Position numbers and translations under genes: made by a program
In this document: piece by piece, positions 45,092 to 56,297 of the stretch
Numbering within the stretch: the stretch's first letter is position 1
Layout: every line of letters begins with the position of its first letter
NCBI GenBank assembly: GCA_002633025.1
Contig: NMRB01000896.1
Coordinates: 142,312 to 206,311, forward strand
DNA: 64,000 nucleotides
Reading direction: 5' to 3'
From: Notospermus geniculatus
Lineage: Eukaryota; Nemertea; Pilidiophora; Heteronemertea; Lineidae
Notes under the pieces: generated by a model
Told to the model about the DNA's origin: nothing
Database searches by the model: none
The model's input: the letters and a program-made list of their open reading frames with translations, nothing else

Positions 45092-45309
45092 GCGTATTCT
45101 AGAAGCGTCCATAACTCTAAGGTCCACTTTTTAAAGTGGACCTTAGGGTTATTAAAAAGTGGACCTTAGAGTTATGGGCGCTAACTCTAAGGTCCACTTT
45201 TTAAAGTGGACCTTAGAGTTATGGGCGCTTCTAAAAGCTTTTGTATTCTGCCCTGCAAACAATAGCTAAAGGTAAACCTTAGAGTTCAGGAAGCTTCTAG
45301 AATACGGCC
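45092..45309. mobile_element. GTATTCTAGAAGC-ended MITE with nested palindromes
   Basis: Outer ends GCGTATTCTAGAAGC and GCTTCTAGAATACGG are inverted. Between them TAACTCTAAGGTCCACTTTT and its complement alternate several times, forming three back-to-back hairpins. Confidence 0.8.
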
Positions 45310-45413
45310 CTATATCTTTCAAAATGAATCGCCAAAACAACTATTCGTGGCCATTGAGTCTGGAAACGAGTAGGCCAATGTAACATTTTTTCTGGATTTC
45401 CAGGTCTAGATAA

Positions 45414-45552
45414 TAGGGAGGTTGAGATCAGCGACTTATCACGGGTCATTATACGTATACGGATAGAATGTACAACGAGGACAAATTTTGTGTACATTTC
45501 GATCCGTATACGTATAAGGATCCGTGATAAGTCGCTGATCTCAACCTCCCTA
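45414..45552. mobile_element. TA-flanked MITE, TTAGGGAGGTTGAGATC family, copy 3
   Basis: Independent insertion far from the first two copies, with ends TAGGGAGGTTGAGATCAGCG and CGCTGATCTCAACCTCCCTA. It shows the family has transposed and was not only duplicated in place. Confidence 0.85.
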
Positions 45553-46282
45553 ATACAATTGCCCTCATCTCACAAACAACGGGTACAACCATGTACTAAC
45601 CTCGCCCAAACTTGGCAGTTCGTGGTTGGGAGCTGAGACCTCAAAGCATTCAAAATCGGGCGTCACTCTCAGCTCCGGGAGCTGAGAGTGACGCCCGATT
45701 TTGAATGCTTTGTTTTAGAAATACCGGTATCACACAAACGTGATAGTCTCTTGCACAACAATGTCAAAAAGCGTTTACATGACATTTCTAATCTCGGTAC
45801 AATCAACGATTTGTCCTTGGCGTGTTCCCGTCGTTCTTTGATATGAAAGTAAGATTGTCCCATGTGTCCTGAGAGACGGAAGGCAAAGAAGCACGCCATT
45901 AGTATAACGGCACTGGTCAGCGTAGAAAAGCCTTGTTGGTGATTGCTTCTGATGGATTTCTCCTGAAGTGGTTAGGAAGTGATGCGGACATGCTGATGAG
46001 CTGTAATTGTGCTAGAGTGGACCAAATTGCTCTTTAATGACGGCGGACCATTTTGGTCTGCGATTGGTGACGAACATGATGGAGCAGTACCTATATGGTT
46101 GTGGTTGTGGTAATGGTTATTTTATCATAAGAGAGTATACAGGGATTCAACTCGAAGCGTGGGCATCATTAGCCCTGTCAGTCAATATACAAAACGAAAG
46201 AACTGACAGAAGGACTTTAAAATGAGAATCAGAAACCTGTCTGAGGCTAAGAGAGTGTTGTTTATTCTTTCGGAGATAAATT

Positions 46283-46486
46283 AGTGATATTGCGGGGCAA
46301 GATAGACACCATGATTTGATGAGTGATATTGCGGGGCAAGATAGACACTATGATTTGATGAGTGATATTGCGGGGCAAGATAGACACCATGATTTGATGA
46401 GTGATATTGCGGGGCAAGATACGTGTAGACACTATGATTTGATGAGTGATATTGCGGGGCAAGATAGACACCATGATTTGATGAGA
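46283..46486. repeat. 39-bp tandem repeat, five units
   Basis: Units of AGTGATATTGCGGGGCAAGA plus TAGACACCATGATTTGATG. One unit carries a 6-base insertion (CGTGTA). Because 39 and 45 are multiples of three, frames stay open on both strands, giving a 13-residue peptide repeat. Confidence 0.9.
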
Positions 46487-46544
46487 ATAGGTAAAGTCTA
46501 TCGCTTATGACGTCGTTGTCATATCGTTTACGTTTATCATTCAT

Positions 46545-46701
46545 TAGGGAGTTTAGGAAATCAAACGATAAACGTTAATTAACTTTACGACAACGTTATT
46601 TTTCGTACTGCGAATTCACCAGATTACATATTGCATTTTCGGTACAAAATATAACGTTGTCGTAAAGTTAACGTTTATTGTTTGATTTCTTAAACTCCCT
46701 A
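46545..46701. mobile_element. TA-flanked MITE, GAGGTTTAGAAATCAAA family, copy 2
   Basis: Ends TAGGGAGTTTAGGAAATCAA and TTGATTTCTTAAACTCCCTA. The inner CTTTACGACAACGTTATTTTTC matches 15173-15318. The arms can pair over most of the length. Confidence 0.85.
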
Positions 46702-46793
46702 TTTTCTTACATGTACATGTAACTTCACTTTTGTGGAACTCTTGTACGCCGTCCTGTACGACGGAAACTGTTGTGGAACTCCTGTACGACGGA

Positions 46794-47185
46794 AATTCTC
46801 CTGTGATCTGGTAAAACCTAGTAAGTCACTTTTTTATGAAAATTGAGTTAGCCCCAAATTTGAACTTACTAGGTATTATCCCTTCATATTATGAAATAAA
46901 AATGCATAAAACCCGTCTCAGTAAGGTTTTTGTTGATGAAAACCGTAACCACTGAAATAACTTTGATCAATAAAAAAAACCCTAAGTCATTATGTAACCT
47001 GAATAAGCCATCAAACCAAATGAAATGTTATGCACTGAAAGACCTTCCATCATGCCCAACTAAAAAGGCAACACGAAATTCCTTTTGTCTCCTGGAACTT
47101 GATCCTGTAGGAAAACGGTTTTCCTTGATTTTCTCAAAATTGTCTAAATGAGACTTACTAGGTTTTACCAGATCACAGGAGAATT
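46794..47185. mobile_element. 392-bp element with 34-bp perfect terminal inverted repeats
   Basis: AATTCTCCTGTGATCTGG...AACCTAGTAAGTC at the left and its exact complement at the right. The interior has no transposase frame. The preceding 46740-46793 repeats CTTGTACG/CTGTACGACGGAAA twice. Confidence 0.85.
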
Positions 47186-48339
47186 ATTGCTGTATGACAG
47201 AAATATCTCATTTCCCCTGAACATCATCTGGTGGACTGATGTCAAAAACCTCTTCCCAAATGTAGACCTACTGGCTTAGTGTTTGTTACTAACATTTTTC
47301 ATAATCCACTATCCCAAGGTATGTTTTTTTATGAAACTGCTGACCGATCACGATGCGTACACCATCTGCGAACTCATCACCCGCATTTCCTTTTTTCTGT
47401 GTCGTCTTTGAAATCTAATCAATGGTGCTGGAATCATCACGTCAGGATCATGGACCCTGCTGATAAAATTAACCAAGATCGTCCAACCCAAGGCAACATT
47501 TCCTGATAATATCCACACTCAAAACAAAGTCAACCCTGGGCATGTTTTTATTCTATCACGGACTATCAGAGCATATTTACAGAGAACAAGCAGCATGGGA
47601 ACTCTCTGATGGCATGATGTACAGGCGTGTCAGCCACACCATCAAAGCATTACCATAAGAATCTTACCATGTTTGCTCACAGGAATGCCGACTGGGATGT
47701 GTTGCCGTGCATTCGACATTTCCTCAGTCGTACAGATTAGCTGGAAGTACACATACCGGTACGGAAATTTCAGCAAGATCATCTTGAGATTTACGGTAAC
47801 GAGATTTATATACGAATTCATGGTACGACCTAAAAATCAGAAACGTTTATGAGAGAATGGTAGTCGATGCCTCTTACCAAAATATCAATCGCGTTGCCCG
47901 TGATTTGAGCTGCTAATGGTCTATCGTTGCCCAAGTGGTAAGTGTTCGCGACACTTTAATGAGTCGGCTTGAGAGTCAGCCGTGGTGTGAATCACTGCAA
48001 GTGGCATGTGGAGGGTCGCGGATGACCATTAGGCACAAGCGATACATGGTCAATGGTTACTAATTGCTATCTTGCCAGATCATCGCTCGCCTCCTTCAGG
48101 TACTTCACTGCCGAAACTGCTATTCGCACGCCGGTGTTGTATATTTTACCTGAGGCGCTTGGCTCTTCAGCAGACGATTTGTTCCTCGTCAGACATATGT
48201 TCTCTTGCTCGGGCATGATGACCGTTTGATCAGGAACGTGTTCGTGATTCTCGGCCAAAAAAATCTGTCCTCCTCTGGCAAGGTTAAATTCCTTCTGGAT
48301 TCGTATCGTATACCGTTGAAAAAACTTCGTAAGACATTA

Positions 48340-48760
48340 TGTTCCTCGTTAGCTTCGCGACTAAACATTCGTTGCATGACAAAGATGGCGGCTAGTTCGG
48401 CCATCTTGAATTCGGTTTTTGTCAATTATCTTGAGGACGCTTCGAGCGACTGCCCTGAAATTTTCGGTATGGGTTGTTGTCTATGAGCGGAAGGTTTCCT
48501 TACCTGATCAGCACCGCCGCTCATCCAAGATGGCGGCTATTGCAAAGAAATTCTTTTGGCCAATTCTTTTTGAATGTTAGAGGAAGATTCCTTTTAATCA
48601 GTCATCCAAGATGGCAGCTATGCTGGCCATCTTAAATGTGATTTTCTCAGCTTTTCGAGCAGTCAACGTGAAATCTCGGGTGAAGTTTGGCCAATCTTCC
48701 CAATGCCCACCAACAACATTCTGGTCAGGGGCATATGCCACGCTCTGCGTTCCTCTAGTT
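48340..48760. repeat. Degenerate copy of the GGGGGCA / CCATCTTG satellite element
   Basis: It shares the right edge GGGGCATATGCCACGCTCTGCGTT with 4500-4536, and inner motifs GGCCATCTTGAATTCGGTTTTTGTC, TTCGGTATG and GGAAGGTTTCCTT with the 145-bp unit. CAAGATGGCGGCTA or CAAGATGGCAGCTA-type motifs occur at about 48380, 48528 and 48606. No regular period remains. Confidence 0.6.
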
Positions 48761-49963
48761 ACGAAGTGGATGCATGTGGTTATCCGGGGGTGAAATTGGT
48801 ACACGTACATGTACATGAGGAGGTCAAGAAAATGGGCGACTTGTCACGCCGATCATCGCGCCCCTCTCAGTGCATCAGACTGAATTTATTATTCTTGGTA
48901 GTGGTCCGTCATCGATGGAGAATATGGTTAGAACTAACTGCATTTGCACAGAAGTTACCGTTTCTTCTAAAAATGACGATGTGCTCACTTTTTCCAACTT
49001 TCCCTTCTGCAAATATCACGGATTACTCAGACAAACCTTCCAGAAGGGAAAATTATAATTTAGAATTTCTTCTGCGTCTTCGACAGAATTCTGAACAAAT
49101 TTCATTAGAGGAAGAAATTTTTTTGCTCGCTTCGGTAAAAGATTCTTCATGAATGAATTTACTATTCGCGTTCTTGAGGTTCGTCATGTTTACAACAAAC
49201 CTATTTTGATTCATTAGGATATTCTGAATCCAGAAATCCTATTTATGGCTTGGGAGATTGTAACGTAATCTCCATTTCATCATCATTACGTGGCCATGCA
49301 ACAAAAAAACAGAAAAACGTTCATTGCCGCGTCGCATGTCAAATTGTAAACTTCAATTCTTTCTCAGGGGATGATCTGTGTTTGAACTCATGGTGACAGT
49401 TATGATTTTATAGCTTTTCCGTGAGGTTGGGTGCAGTATGGCAATATTTAGAAAGCTCGGAAGCAGAAGTAGGCGTTGTTGATAAAAAAGTGAGAACTTC
49501 ACGCAGAAAATCAATGGAAAGTTATTGCAAATGACACCGAGCATTGATCGTCAGCCTATAGGAAACATGGCGGAAAAATCTTGTCGCGTGCGTCGTGCAA
49601 TCTTTGAATAAATCACCAAGGAAAAGTCGCAGCATTTAGCATTGATGGAAAACATGCCAACCGATCATGTGGACGTAATTCTATTTGGAAAAGAATTTTC
49701 AGATAACTTGATTTCGCTAAATCCAATATTGCTTGAGTTTTATCATTGCTTGTTGTGTGCGCAGCCCGCCCTATCTTCTGTGGCCATTACTTAGCGGTGA
49801 GATTTCATCTGTCATGACATTTGACTCTGAGATTTCACTATAGCTCGAGAATAATACCCCGTCTTATCGTTTTCTCGCCAATCCAATTGATTTCGATTCT
49901 TTCCAGCTTAAAATATTGGGTTTTAAGAATTTGTTTGCGGGGATTATTATAAGAGGTTTAGCA

Positions 49964-49969
49964 TTTATT
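49964..49969 (-). terminator. Poly(A) signal of the 50-kb candidate gene
   Basis: AATAAA on the minus strand (TTTATT on plus), 62 bases beyond the TGA at 50031. Only its position supports the assignment. Confidence 0.4.
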
Positions 49970-50030
49970 TGTGATTAAGATATTAATGTCTTTGGCTGTT
50001 AGACTCCCATCGCCGAAATATAGTTCTTTT

Positions 50031-50435
50031 TCATCCATTCTTCTGACTTAGCAGGATTTTATGAAAATAATGTCGAAACCATCGGGGAAGATCACGACCG
50101 CCTTCGATTGTTTCCACCGGCTTCCCCGTGATCCCGTCTTCGGGAAGAAATGACATGCGCAGTGAAGGGGAGTAAACGAACGATTTCGGACTCGCTCTTT
50201 GTGTATAGTGTAGGCCTATGTCATGTTCGTCTGTTCGTCTGCTTTGCGGGAAATACAAACATGACATCGACCTAGGCCCTACCCCACATGAGTTGGAATG
50301 CAGAAAAAGAGCCATGTTGGCCTTGGTTTTGATTGATATGCAGCGGACTATGATGCAGACAATGGTCTTGAGAAACAATGTCGATGACTGTATTTTGATA
50401 GGCCTAGCAAGTGAGCAAAGCAATCTCAGCGCCAT
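50031..50435 (-). CDS. Candidate single-exon gene, 134-aa basic protein with mitochondrial-like N-terminus
   Basis: ATG at 50435 in the context TCCAAGATGGCG opens 134 codons to TGA at 50031; an upstream in-frame ATG at 50450 would add five residues. The N-terminus MALRLLCSLARPIK is Arg-rich, amphipathic and free of acidic residues, like a mitochondrial presequence, and is followed by a hydrophobic run LFLKTIVCIIV. The C-terminus (LPEDGITGKPVETIEGG, DLPRWFRHYF) looks like genuine protein. A ZNF143/YY1-like start region precedes it and an AATAAA lies 62 bases after the stop, so promoter, ORF and 3' end all fit within about 500 bases. I do not recognise the family. A GTAGGG inside the frame could be a donor, so a spliced form is possible. 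An overlapping 99-codon frame exists on the other strand. Confidence 0.42.
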   Translation of the reverse strand: MALRLLCSLARPIKIQSSTLFLKTIVCIIVRCISIKTKANMALFLHSNSCGVGPRSMSCLYFPQSRRTDEHDIGLHYTQRASPKSFVYSPSLRMSFLPEDGITGKPVETIEGGRDLPRWFRHYFHKILLSQKNG

Positions 50436-50465
50436 CTTGGAGCGATGCATTCTGGGATACTTCCA
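50436..50465 (-). promoter_or_regulatory. ZNF143-like and YY1/TISU-like start region
   Basis: On the minus strand TATCCCAGAATGCA resembles the ZNF143/SBS core (TTCCCAGAATGC), and CCAAGATGGCG overlaps the ATG as in YY1-bound TISU starts. Together they suggest a TATA-less housekeeping-type promoter with a very short 5' UTR. Confidence 0.45.
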
Positions 50466-50689
50466 GAAGTATACCCTCAGGGTAGGGCAACTTGGAACAG
50501 ACCCGAGCTACATGTAGCACGGATGGTGACGTGATCACCAAACCGATGTCGTGGAGACACGAGCAGGCAAGGTGGAAGTAATCGAATGCACCAATGCGGT
50601 GTCGCCAGGAAGAAAATGACGTCATGGCCTCGCTCTCGATCGCAGCGCCATCTACGTATATAACGAGTTACCTTTTCCCTATGAAAATC

Positions 50690-50806
50690 TTCATTTTACC
50701 ATGGTAATTTCGCGCGGTAATGGACAATTTACCGTGGTATGAGTGGCTTTCACCGTGGTAAACCTTCTCTTACCGTGCGAAATTACCATTCACCATGGGA
50801 AAATGG
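50690..50806. mobile_element. TTTTACCATGGTAATTTCGC palindromic repeat
   Basis: ATTTTACCATGGTAATTTCGC and GCGAAATTACCATTCACCATG are imperfect inverted copies, with further ACCGTGGTA motifs between them. Confidence 0.6.
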
Positions 50807-51218
50807 GGAATATTTTTTACAAGGGCAATACAACTGATTTTCGAAAACCTGATGTGAAACACTTCATTCTGCTGCAAGGCAAGCCCCAACCACCCGTCTC
50901 TAGGCACCGTAGCTAATGGATTGACGACCCATGGGTTGGTCAGGCTCATATACTGACATGTACTTCCCTCCTTTCACGACTCAATGGTTGCGTTCCTTGT
51001 CCTCCTGTCATTTTATCATCCATTCAGTCAAGAAATTACAAATATGGAAGCCCCATTCATCATTATCATCATGCATGGCCAGGTTTTACACATATTCTAT
51101 CATTTGGGGACCGGATCATATATTTCAAACTGTCAAGACAAGGTTGAAGTCTCCACAGAACGCATCATCATCACGGCGTAGCTAGGGACAGAGGGCAAAT
51201 ACCCCCCCCCCCCCCCCN

Positions 51219-51262
51219 ACACCAGCCAAATGTAAACAAAATCCGCTATCGATTCGCTTTAA
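51219..51262. mobile_element. TTAA-flanked MITE, right end only
   Basis: The last 44 bases of the family (ACACCAGCCAAATGTAAAC ... ATTCGCTTTAA) begin directly after the N at 51218, so the rest is missing at an assembly join. Confidence 0.75.
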
Positions 51263-53873
51263 GTCAAAGTGTGATACTTACATGTATCTTTTGTATTGAA
51301 CAAAGGATAAGTGTCACACTTAGACTTAAGTAGTTTTATCATTTGTTCAACACAAAATGATGATTTACACTTCTGGTAGCTCGACTTGAAAGTACCAGCC
51401 TGAAGAAGACCCCGCTTGGGGTCGAAAATTTGCTAAGATTCTGGAAATTGACTTCCTGTTTATCATCATTTTGTGTGTCAATTTTTGTGCTTTCTCTTTC
51501 TTTGTTCAACACAAAAGATAAGTATCACAGTTAGACTTAAGTAGTTTCATCAATATGGGCCCTGGTCTCCGTCTATGTGGACATTTTATCGTCAATTTTT
51601 ATTATTAAATATACCCAGCTGCAAACGTGAACCTTTAGTATCAAAAATGAGGTCTGTTCATCCATAAATTCATGGTAATCCCATGTCCACACGACGCATC
51701 GTTTGAATTCGAACCCCATGTGATAGGCTAGACTGATGGAATGGGCATTAACCAAACAGTCACTTATTCATACCAAGCACGTCTACCTTATCATGTCTTA
51801 CATCAAGATAACGAACGGAGCCAGTTTTTTTCCCTTTTTTCCTTCCCTTGGTTAGTTGCATGTGAGCCGTGGTCAAGCAGACCGGAGTATCTTCATATCA
51901 GTTTTTTTCGCCCACTCTATTTGCTTCCGTTTGCCTCACTTGATCCCTTTCTCTTCTCTAATCATGGATGTTCTTTTCCCGTCGAGTGCATGCCAGTCAT
52001 GCCTTTCCGTTCGTCGTCCAGGGTGAGCGACCACGATCACTAAATCAGTTTTCCTCTGCGACTTAACCCACTACATCGAGTAGTGAGATCCTAAGATTCT
52101 TTTGTGCCAATCATGATCGTGAGTTGCATCTTGAACCATCAAGGGTTCGTATCGCTACGTCTTGACTACACAATAGTGATGTTTCGCAAATCTGACGAAA
52201 CTCGAAGTACAAAATACGAAATTCAACTTCATTTCCAGAACCTAATGTATTTCTGGAGATGGTTGGTACCACAGAATGTCCCTGCTGCCGGTGCGTCTAC
52301 TCTTTTAGCATATCATGTAAGACCGAGAGAGTTATGATGATGTATTTTGAATTTTTAAATTTCCACTTCGTGTCTACGAAGTCGATACGAAAGATAAATT
52401 TCAAAGTTTAATATACACTGTANCTAGGTGACAGCATTGTGCGATTTCCGTGTGGCAGCGTGGGTTAAAATGACGATGGCCAATCATATCTCCTGCAGGG
52501 TCGTTACGATGTCCACACGACTGGATAATGTAGCCATTCCCTCTCAATACCCTAATGGGATCTCGGCACCTGACATTTTAGGATTCCCTCTCCCATCTCG
52601 CCCGCGGCACCCAGAAAGTGCCATCGGCATTTAGATAAAGTATGCCATTTCCATCCAATAGCCTAGGATGGAATCGATTGAGAACATGTGACCAACTCCA
52701 TCTCTGTGGGTCAAAGATTTTCGCTTTGGTGGCCGAGAAAAACATCGAAGACGAAATAGTTACGTATGCAGTTACCTTTTGAAAACAGGGTCTGGTGTCC
52801 CAAAAAGCTCACTTTTGGTCTTGTAATATCTCAATTATTCCTTAATGAGTGCCAAACTCTTTGAAAATTCTGAGGGAACTACTTTAGGATATTTTGAGCA
52901 AGCTTTGAAAATATTAAGTCAATCTGAGATAAATCCCACGAGATCTGCTTACAAAATGCAAGTCAAAAATGCAATGCCAGGACAACAACGCATATGACGC
53001 AACTCTGCATTTTTCAACAAGCTATTTTCTATTGGGCAGTTCGTGAAAAATATACGGTGGAGTTTTTTTGAAATTTTACAGACAATAAAAAACATCCTGA
53101 TCTAAATTAGTGCAAAATTTCATTGATTTTAATACACAGAAACCTGAGCTATTGCTAGTAAAAAAAGTGTGACTTTTTTGATACCCGATATTTGTCTCAC
53201 TCTGAAATAATGTCATTCTAACAATCCTAATACATCGCGACATTTTTGCAACATCACATTATCGCATGAAACGAATTTCATTGGCAACCTTGCCAGTGGA
53301 GATTGAAATCAATGTAGGACATACCCCTGTTGCTGGAGAATGCTTATCGAACCCAGACCTGATCTCGAGTTCTTTTCAAACTAATAGAAAATGAATCGTT
53401 AACCAGCGCGAATGAGTGAGATGCTATTGAACAAGTATTTCACAGTCTTGCTGATAGGGTCTGAACTTAATATAAAAGCAAGTTAATTGAATTTCGATCA
53501 CATTTTGTGTCATGACGTTTATTTGGCTTAGGGCCGATATTGGACAAAGAACTATTAATAGTATTAGGGTTGTGCATTTCAAAAGTGCCATGCCAACCCC
53601 TTAAGTTAATTTCAACTTGAATAAACCGCAGATTCAATTTCATTTTGTCAGCATTATAAAACTCAGTCAGATAACTTATAAGATAAGGTATCTTCCACCC
53701 CAATGTTTCGAGGGCTATAAGAGTGTTGTTGAAAGAATTAATTTCGTTTCGGTAGAGTTCATGTAACACACCATCACTTGATTATAAAGGACGGCGTTAC
53801 TTTGATTATCCGATCTTAATTAACCATTCATTTTCATTACTGTCATTACATCTGGTGTAAAAGGAAGAATGTC
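51263..53873. other. Intergenic, no gene recognised
   Basis: The part from 51270 to 51560 has repeated, partly inverted AAGATAAGTATCACA-like and AGACTTAAGTAGTTT motifs, and 52174-52423 is a broken MITE. No conserved coding exon seen. Confidence 0.4.
52174..52423. mobile_element. AGTGAGGTTTCGCAAATC-family MITE, cut at an assembly N
   Basis: Left end TAGTGATGTTTCGCAAATCT, body typical of the family, broken off at the N at 52423 at a point equivalent to the element's centre. The missing half is probably an assembly effect. Confidence 0.75.
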
Positions 53874-54193
53874 CAGGGCTCACATTTGGGGGCGATGTGG
53901 GGGGGGGGGATTTCGCCCAAAATAACTCCTAGGGAGACATAAAGTCTCAAAAATTTTTTTGATCCCCTCTGAAGCATTTTCTGCACCCCAAAATGCCCAA
54001 ATCCGCTCCTAAATGCCCTAAAATATCATCATTAAGTGTTAATTTCTTGCAAAGAGGCTGAAATCAAACAACTTTGTTAGATATGTCGTCCACAAACTTT
54101 ATGTGAAGCGTCCCTCTTGAGAGTGAAGTCTCCCAAAATTTTGAGGAGGGAGACATTATTTCTCCCTAATTTTAGACCCAAGTGTGAGCCCTG
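53874..54193. mobile_element. CAGGGCTCACA-ended element
   Basis: Ends CAGGGCTCACATTTGGG and CCCAAGTGTGAGCCCTG are inverted. The interior has AGGGAGACATAAAGTCTC and GAGGGAGACATTATTTCTCCC. The CAGGG ends would suit an hAT-type origin, but I find no clean 8-bp target duplication. Confidence 0.7.
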
Positions 54194-54291
54194 ATATGTC
54201 ACCATGGGAAAAATATCCTTACTGTCACGTTAATATGATGATATGAACCCATGTTGACGGGATAGAAGTGCATTAAATCAAAGCCAATCAA

Positions 54292-55180
54292 TTAACAAGA
54301 GGCCCATGGGCCTTGCGCTCAGCTGACTATGCCCTGCTAACCCAAGAGGTTGTAACAGGGGAAAAGAAGTCAAGTATGTGTACGAATTATTCACCTAGTG
54401 GTAGCACTAGTATGATTTTCGGGTTATGCCACCTGGTGGCCATTGGATGTCCAATCGGGCCGAAACTAAATGTGCACATATAGATAATTATCTAGACGGA
54501 GCCACACATCAAATTTGAGCACTCTGGAAGTCATTCCTGAGTAATAGCACTTTGATGATTTTTGGGTTATGGCACCTGGTGGTAGCCATATTGGAAGTCA
54601 AATCAGGCCGAAATTTGAGATGCACCTAAAGGTCATCAAGAGGGAGGTACATATCATGTTTGAGCACTCCGGGTCAAGCCGTCGCTGAGTTATAGCACTG
54701 ATTCTCAGGTTACGCCACCTGGTGGCCTTATTGGACCGATCACGCCAAACTTGGTATTTTTGAAGGTACCCTTCTAGTACACGTTTGTGCAAGATATGAA
54801 GTCTCTCAGTGAAATAATGGCAAACTGTGACAGGTTCGTTAATTTTATACACCTCTGACCCCTGTGACCTTGAAAAGTAGGTCAAATCAAAAACCTGTTA
54901 CATATGTTATGTATCCTCATTAGATACACCTATGATAAAAATTTCGAGGTGATCTAGGCCTAGTCATTAGTTCAGAGTTATTGAGGTTTTCCATTCAACG
55001 GAAAACGCCCCCTGGAGGGCATAATGTAGGTCGAATCGCAATTTTTTTTGTGCTGTTTCATGCCCTGCCTAGGGCCTACCACACCACCAAGTTTCATGCC
55101 CCTGGGCCTTACGATAGCGAAATGTGCCAGTTTAACAGACACACTAGACAGACAGACAGACACTCACTTATCCAAATCGG
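54292..55180. repeat. GAGGCCCATGGGCC repeat with GCCACCTGGTGG units
   Basis: It opens AAGAGGCCCATGGGCCTTGC and closes in a GACA tandem tract (55140-55165). Three or four divergent units of about 120 bases contain GTTATGCCACCTGGTGGC and GGCCGAAA. Open frames here are repeat-derived. Confidence 0.7.
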
Positions 55181-55795
55181 CCTGCCAAATGGACACCAAA
55201 CGGGCGAACTGACCAACTGGCCGCCTTGCCGTCAGGTGCTGCCCTCTTACGGTCTGACGTCATGCCTTCCTCTGCGGCAGCGGTGAGAATGGTCACAGGT
55301 ACGTCATCGATGTCATGATTTTAAATGCGGTAAAATGCTAGTCCGTTTTCCCCTCTCCAGTTATCCAATGTCAGAGACGCTGAAAATAGATAACATAGAC
55401 TTTGTTTAAACTCATTTCAAGGTATGGTATGGTAGGCCTACCTCTCTCTGTGGACATTTTTATTCCGAAAGATGCAGCGTCCTCCACCCTGCGTTTTGTG
55501 GTCAGCGAATGACCCAATTATGATATACAATGTATGGCATGTACATGCATGTACTGTCAAAATCCCTCGTGGCCAAGAAAATAGGCGTTTTGGACTGTCC
55601 CAGTTGCCCAGTGCTTTGTCAGCAATTTGAATTTGTCAAATTCACAGGCCCTCTATAAAGGCCTAGCCTATTCAATCTTCATCTTAATAGGGTGAGCGTG
55701 CAGCAAATCAGTAGGAGCTGCAGTCAGTTCACAAATAAATAGGAGTCACACTCGGCCCAATCAGGACCATAACCTACACTTCCACAATAGGTTAC

Positions 55796-55890
55796 ACTAC
55801 AGGGTGGGCCAGAGAAAGTGTCCCTCGAACAATAGCATTTTATTGTTTCCCTGTTGTTCGAGGGACAATTTCTCTGGCCCACCCTGTAGT
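55796..55890. mobile_element. ACTACAGGGTGGGCCAGAGAAA MITE
   Basis: Ends ACTACAGGGTGGGCCAGAGA and TCTCTGGCCCACCCTGTAGT are exact inverted copies. The inner arms GTCCCTCGAACAA and TTGTTCGAGGGAC also pair. 95 bases in all. Confidence 0.9.
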
Positions 55891-56015
55891 GGTAGCTATT
55901 GAATTGAAAGGGACATCCAGGTCCTGATCAATTTCCCCCACAAAAGGCATCTATTGTATAGGATCTGGTTATGATGTGCTGCCCTCTATTGTAGTTATGA
56001 TCCCTATTCAATGCC
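55890..56015. mobile_element. GGGGACCCTAGC-family repeat, truncated copy 3
   Basis: It shares GACATCCAGGTCCTGATCAATTTCCC, AAAAGGCATC and GTGCTGCCCTCTA with 8860-9018, but the left terminus has been replaced. Confidence 0.6.
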
Positions 56016-56297
56016 TAGACCACCTTGCAGTCGACATTCGTTCCTCATTTACGACTGCTGTCGCCCTCTAGATTCTGGCTGTAATTCGTCGGAATACGTC
56101 CAATCACAGGGACTTGACGCGTACGGGGTATGATGTTGTCAGCCCCCACGAACAATACCCCGGCCCGAGAAAAAATATAAAGAGAGAAAAAAGAAAAGGG
56201 ATCTAACTTCATGGCTGGGCTGCTTATGACTTTTCACTTCAAACCACGCTCACAGCAAAACTATTGGGTCGATTTTCATCAGAGTACTCTTAATCGA

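Larger units (their letters stand above)
43597..49963. other. Intergenic, repeat-dense stretch
   Basis: Outside the elements listed at 45092, 45414, 46283, 46545, 46794 and 48340 no conserved exon is visible. A minus-strand frame at 48067-48425 has coding-like composition but no start, splice or homology support. Confidence 0.45.

Noticed and set aside
46283-46486. CRISPR-like array
   Set aside because: Units are directly abutting tandem repeats with no unique spacers, in an animal genome.
48067-48425. Minus-strand frames with coding-like composition (for example MAENHEHVPDQTV...)
   Set aside because: No acceptor or donor pairs join them, they overlap the satellite relative, and I recognise no domain.
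48703-49152. 149-codon plus-strand frame
   Set aside because: It begins inside the degenerate satellite element, its composition is unlike a conserved protein, and no splice or homology support exists.
50218-50517. 99-codon plus-strand frame opposite the 50-kb candidate
   Set aside because: The promoter-like motifs and poly(A) signal fit the minus strand. I kept the minus frame, but the plus frame cannot be fully excluded.
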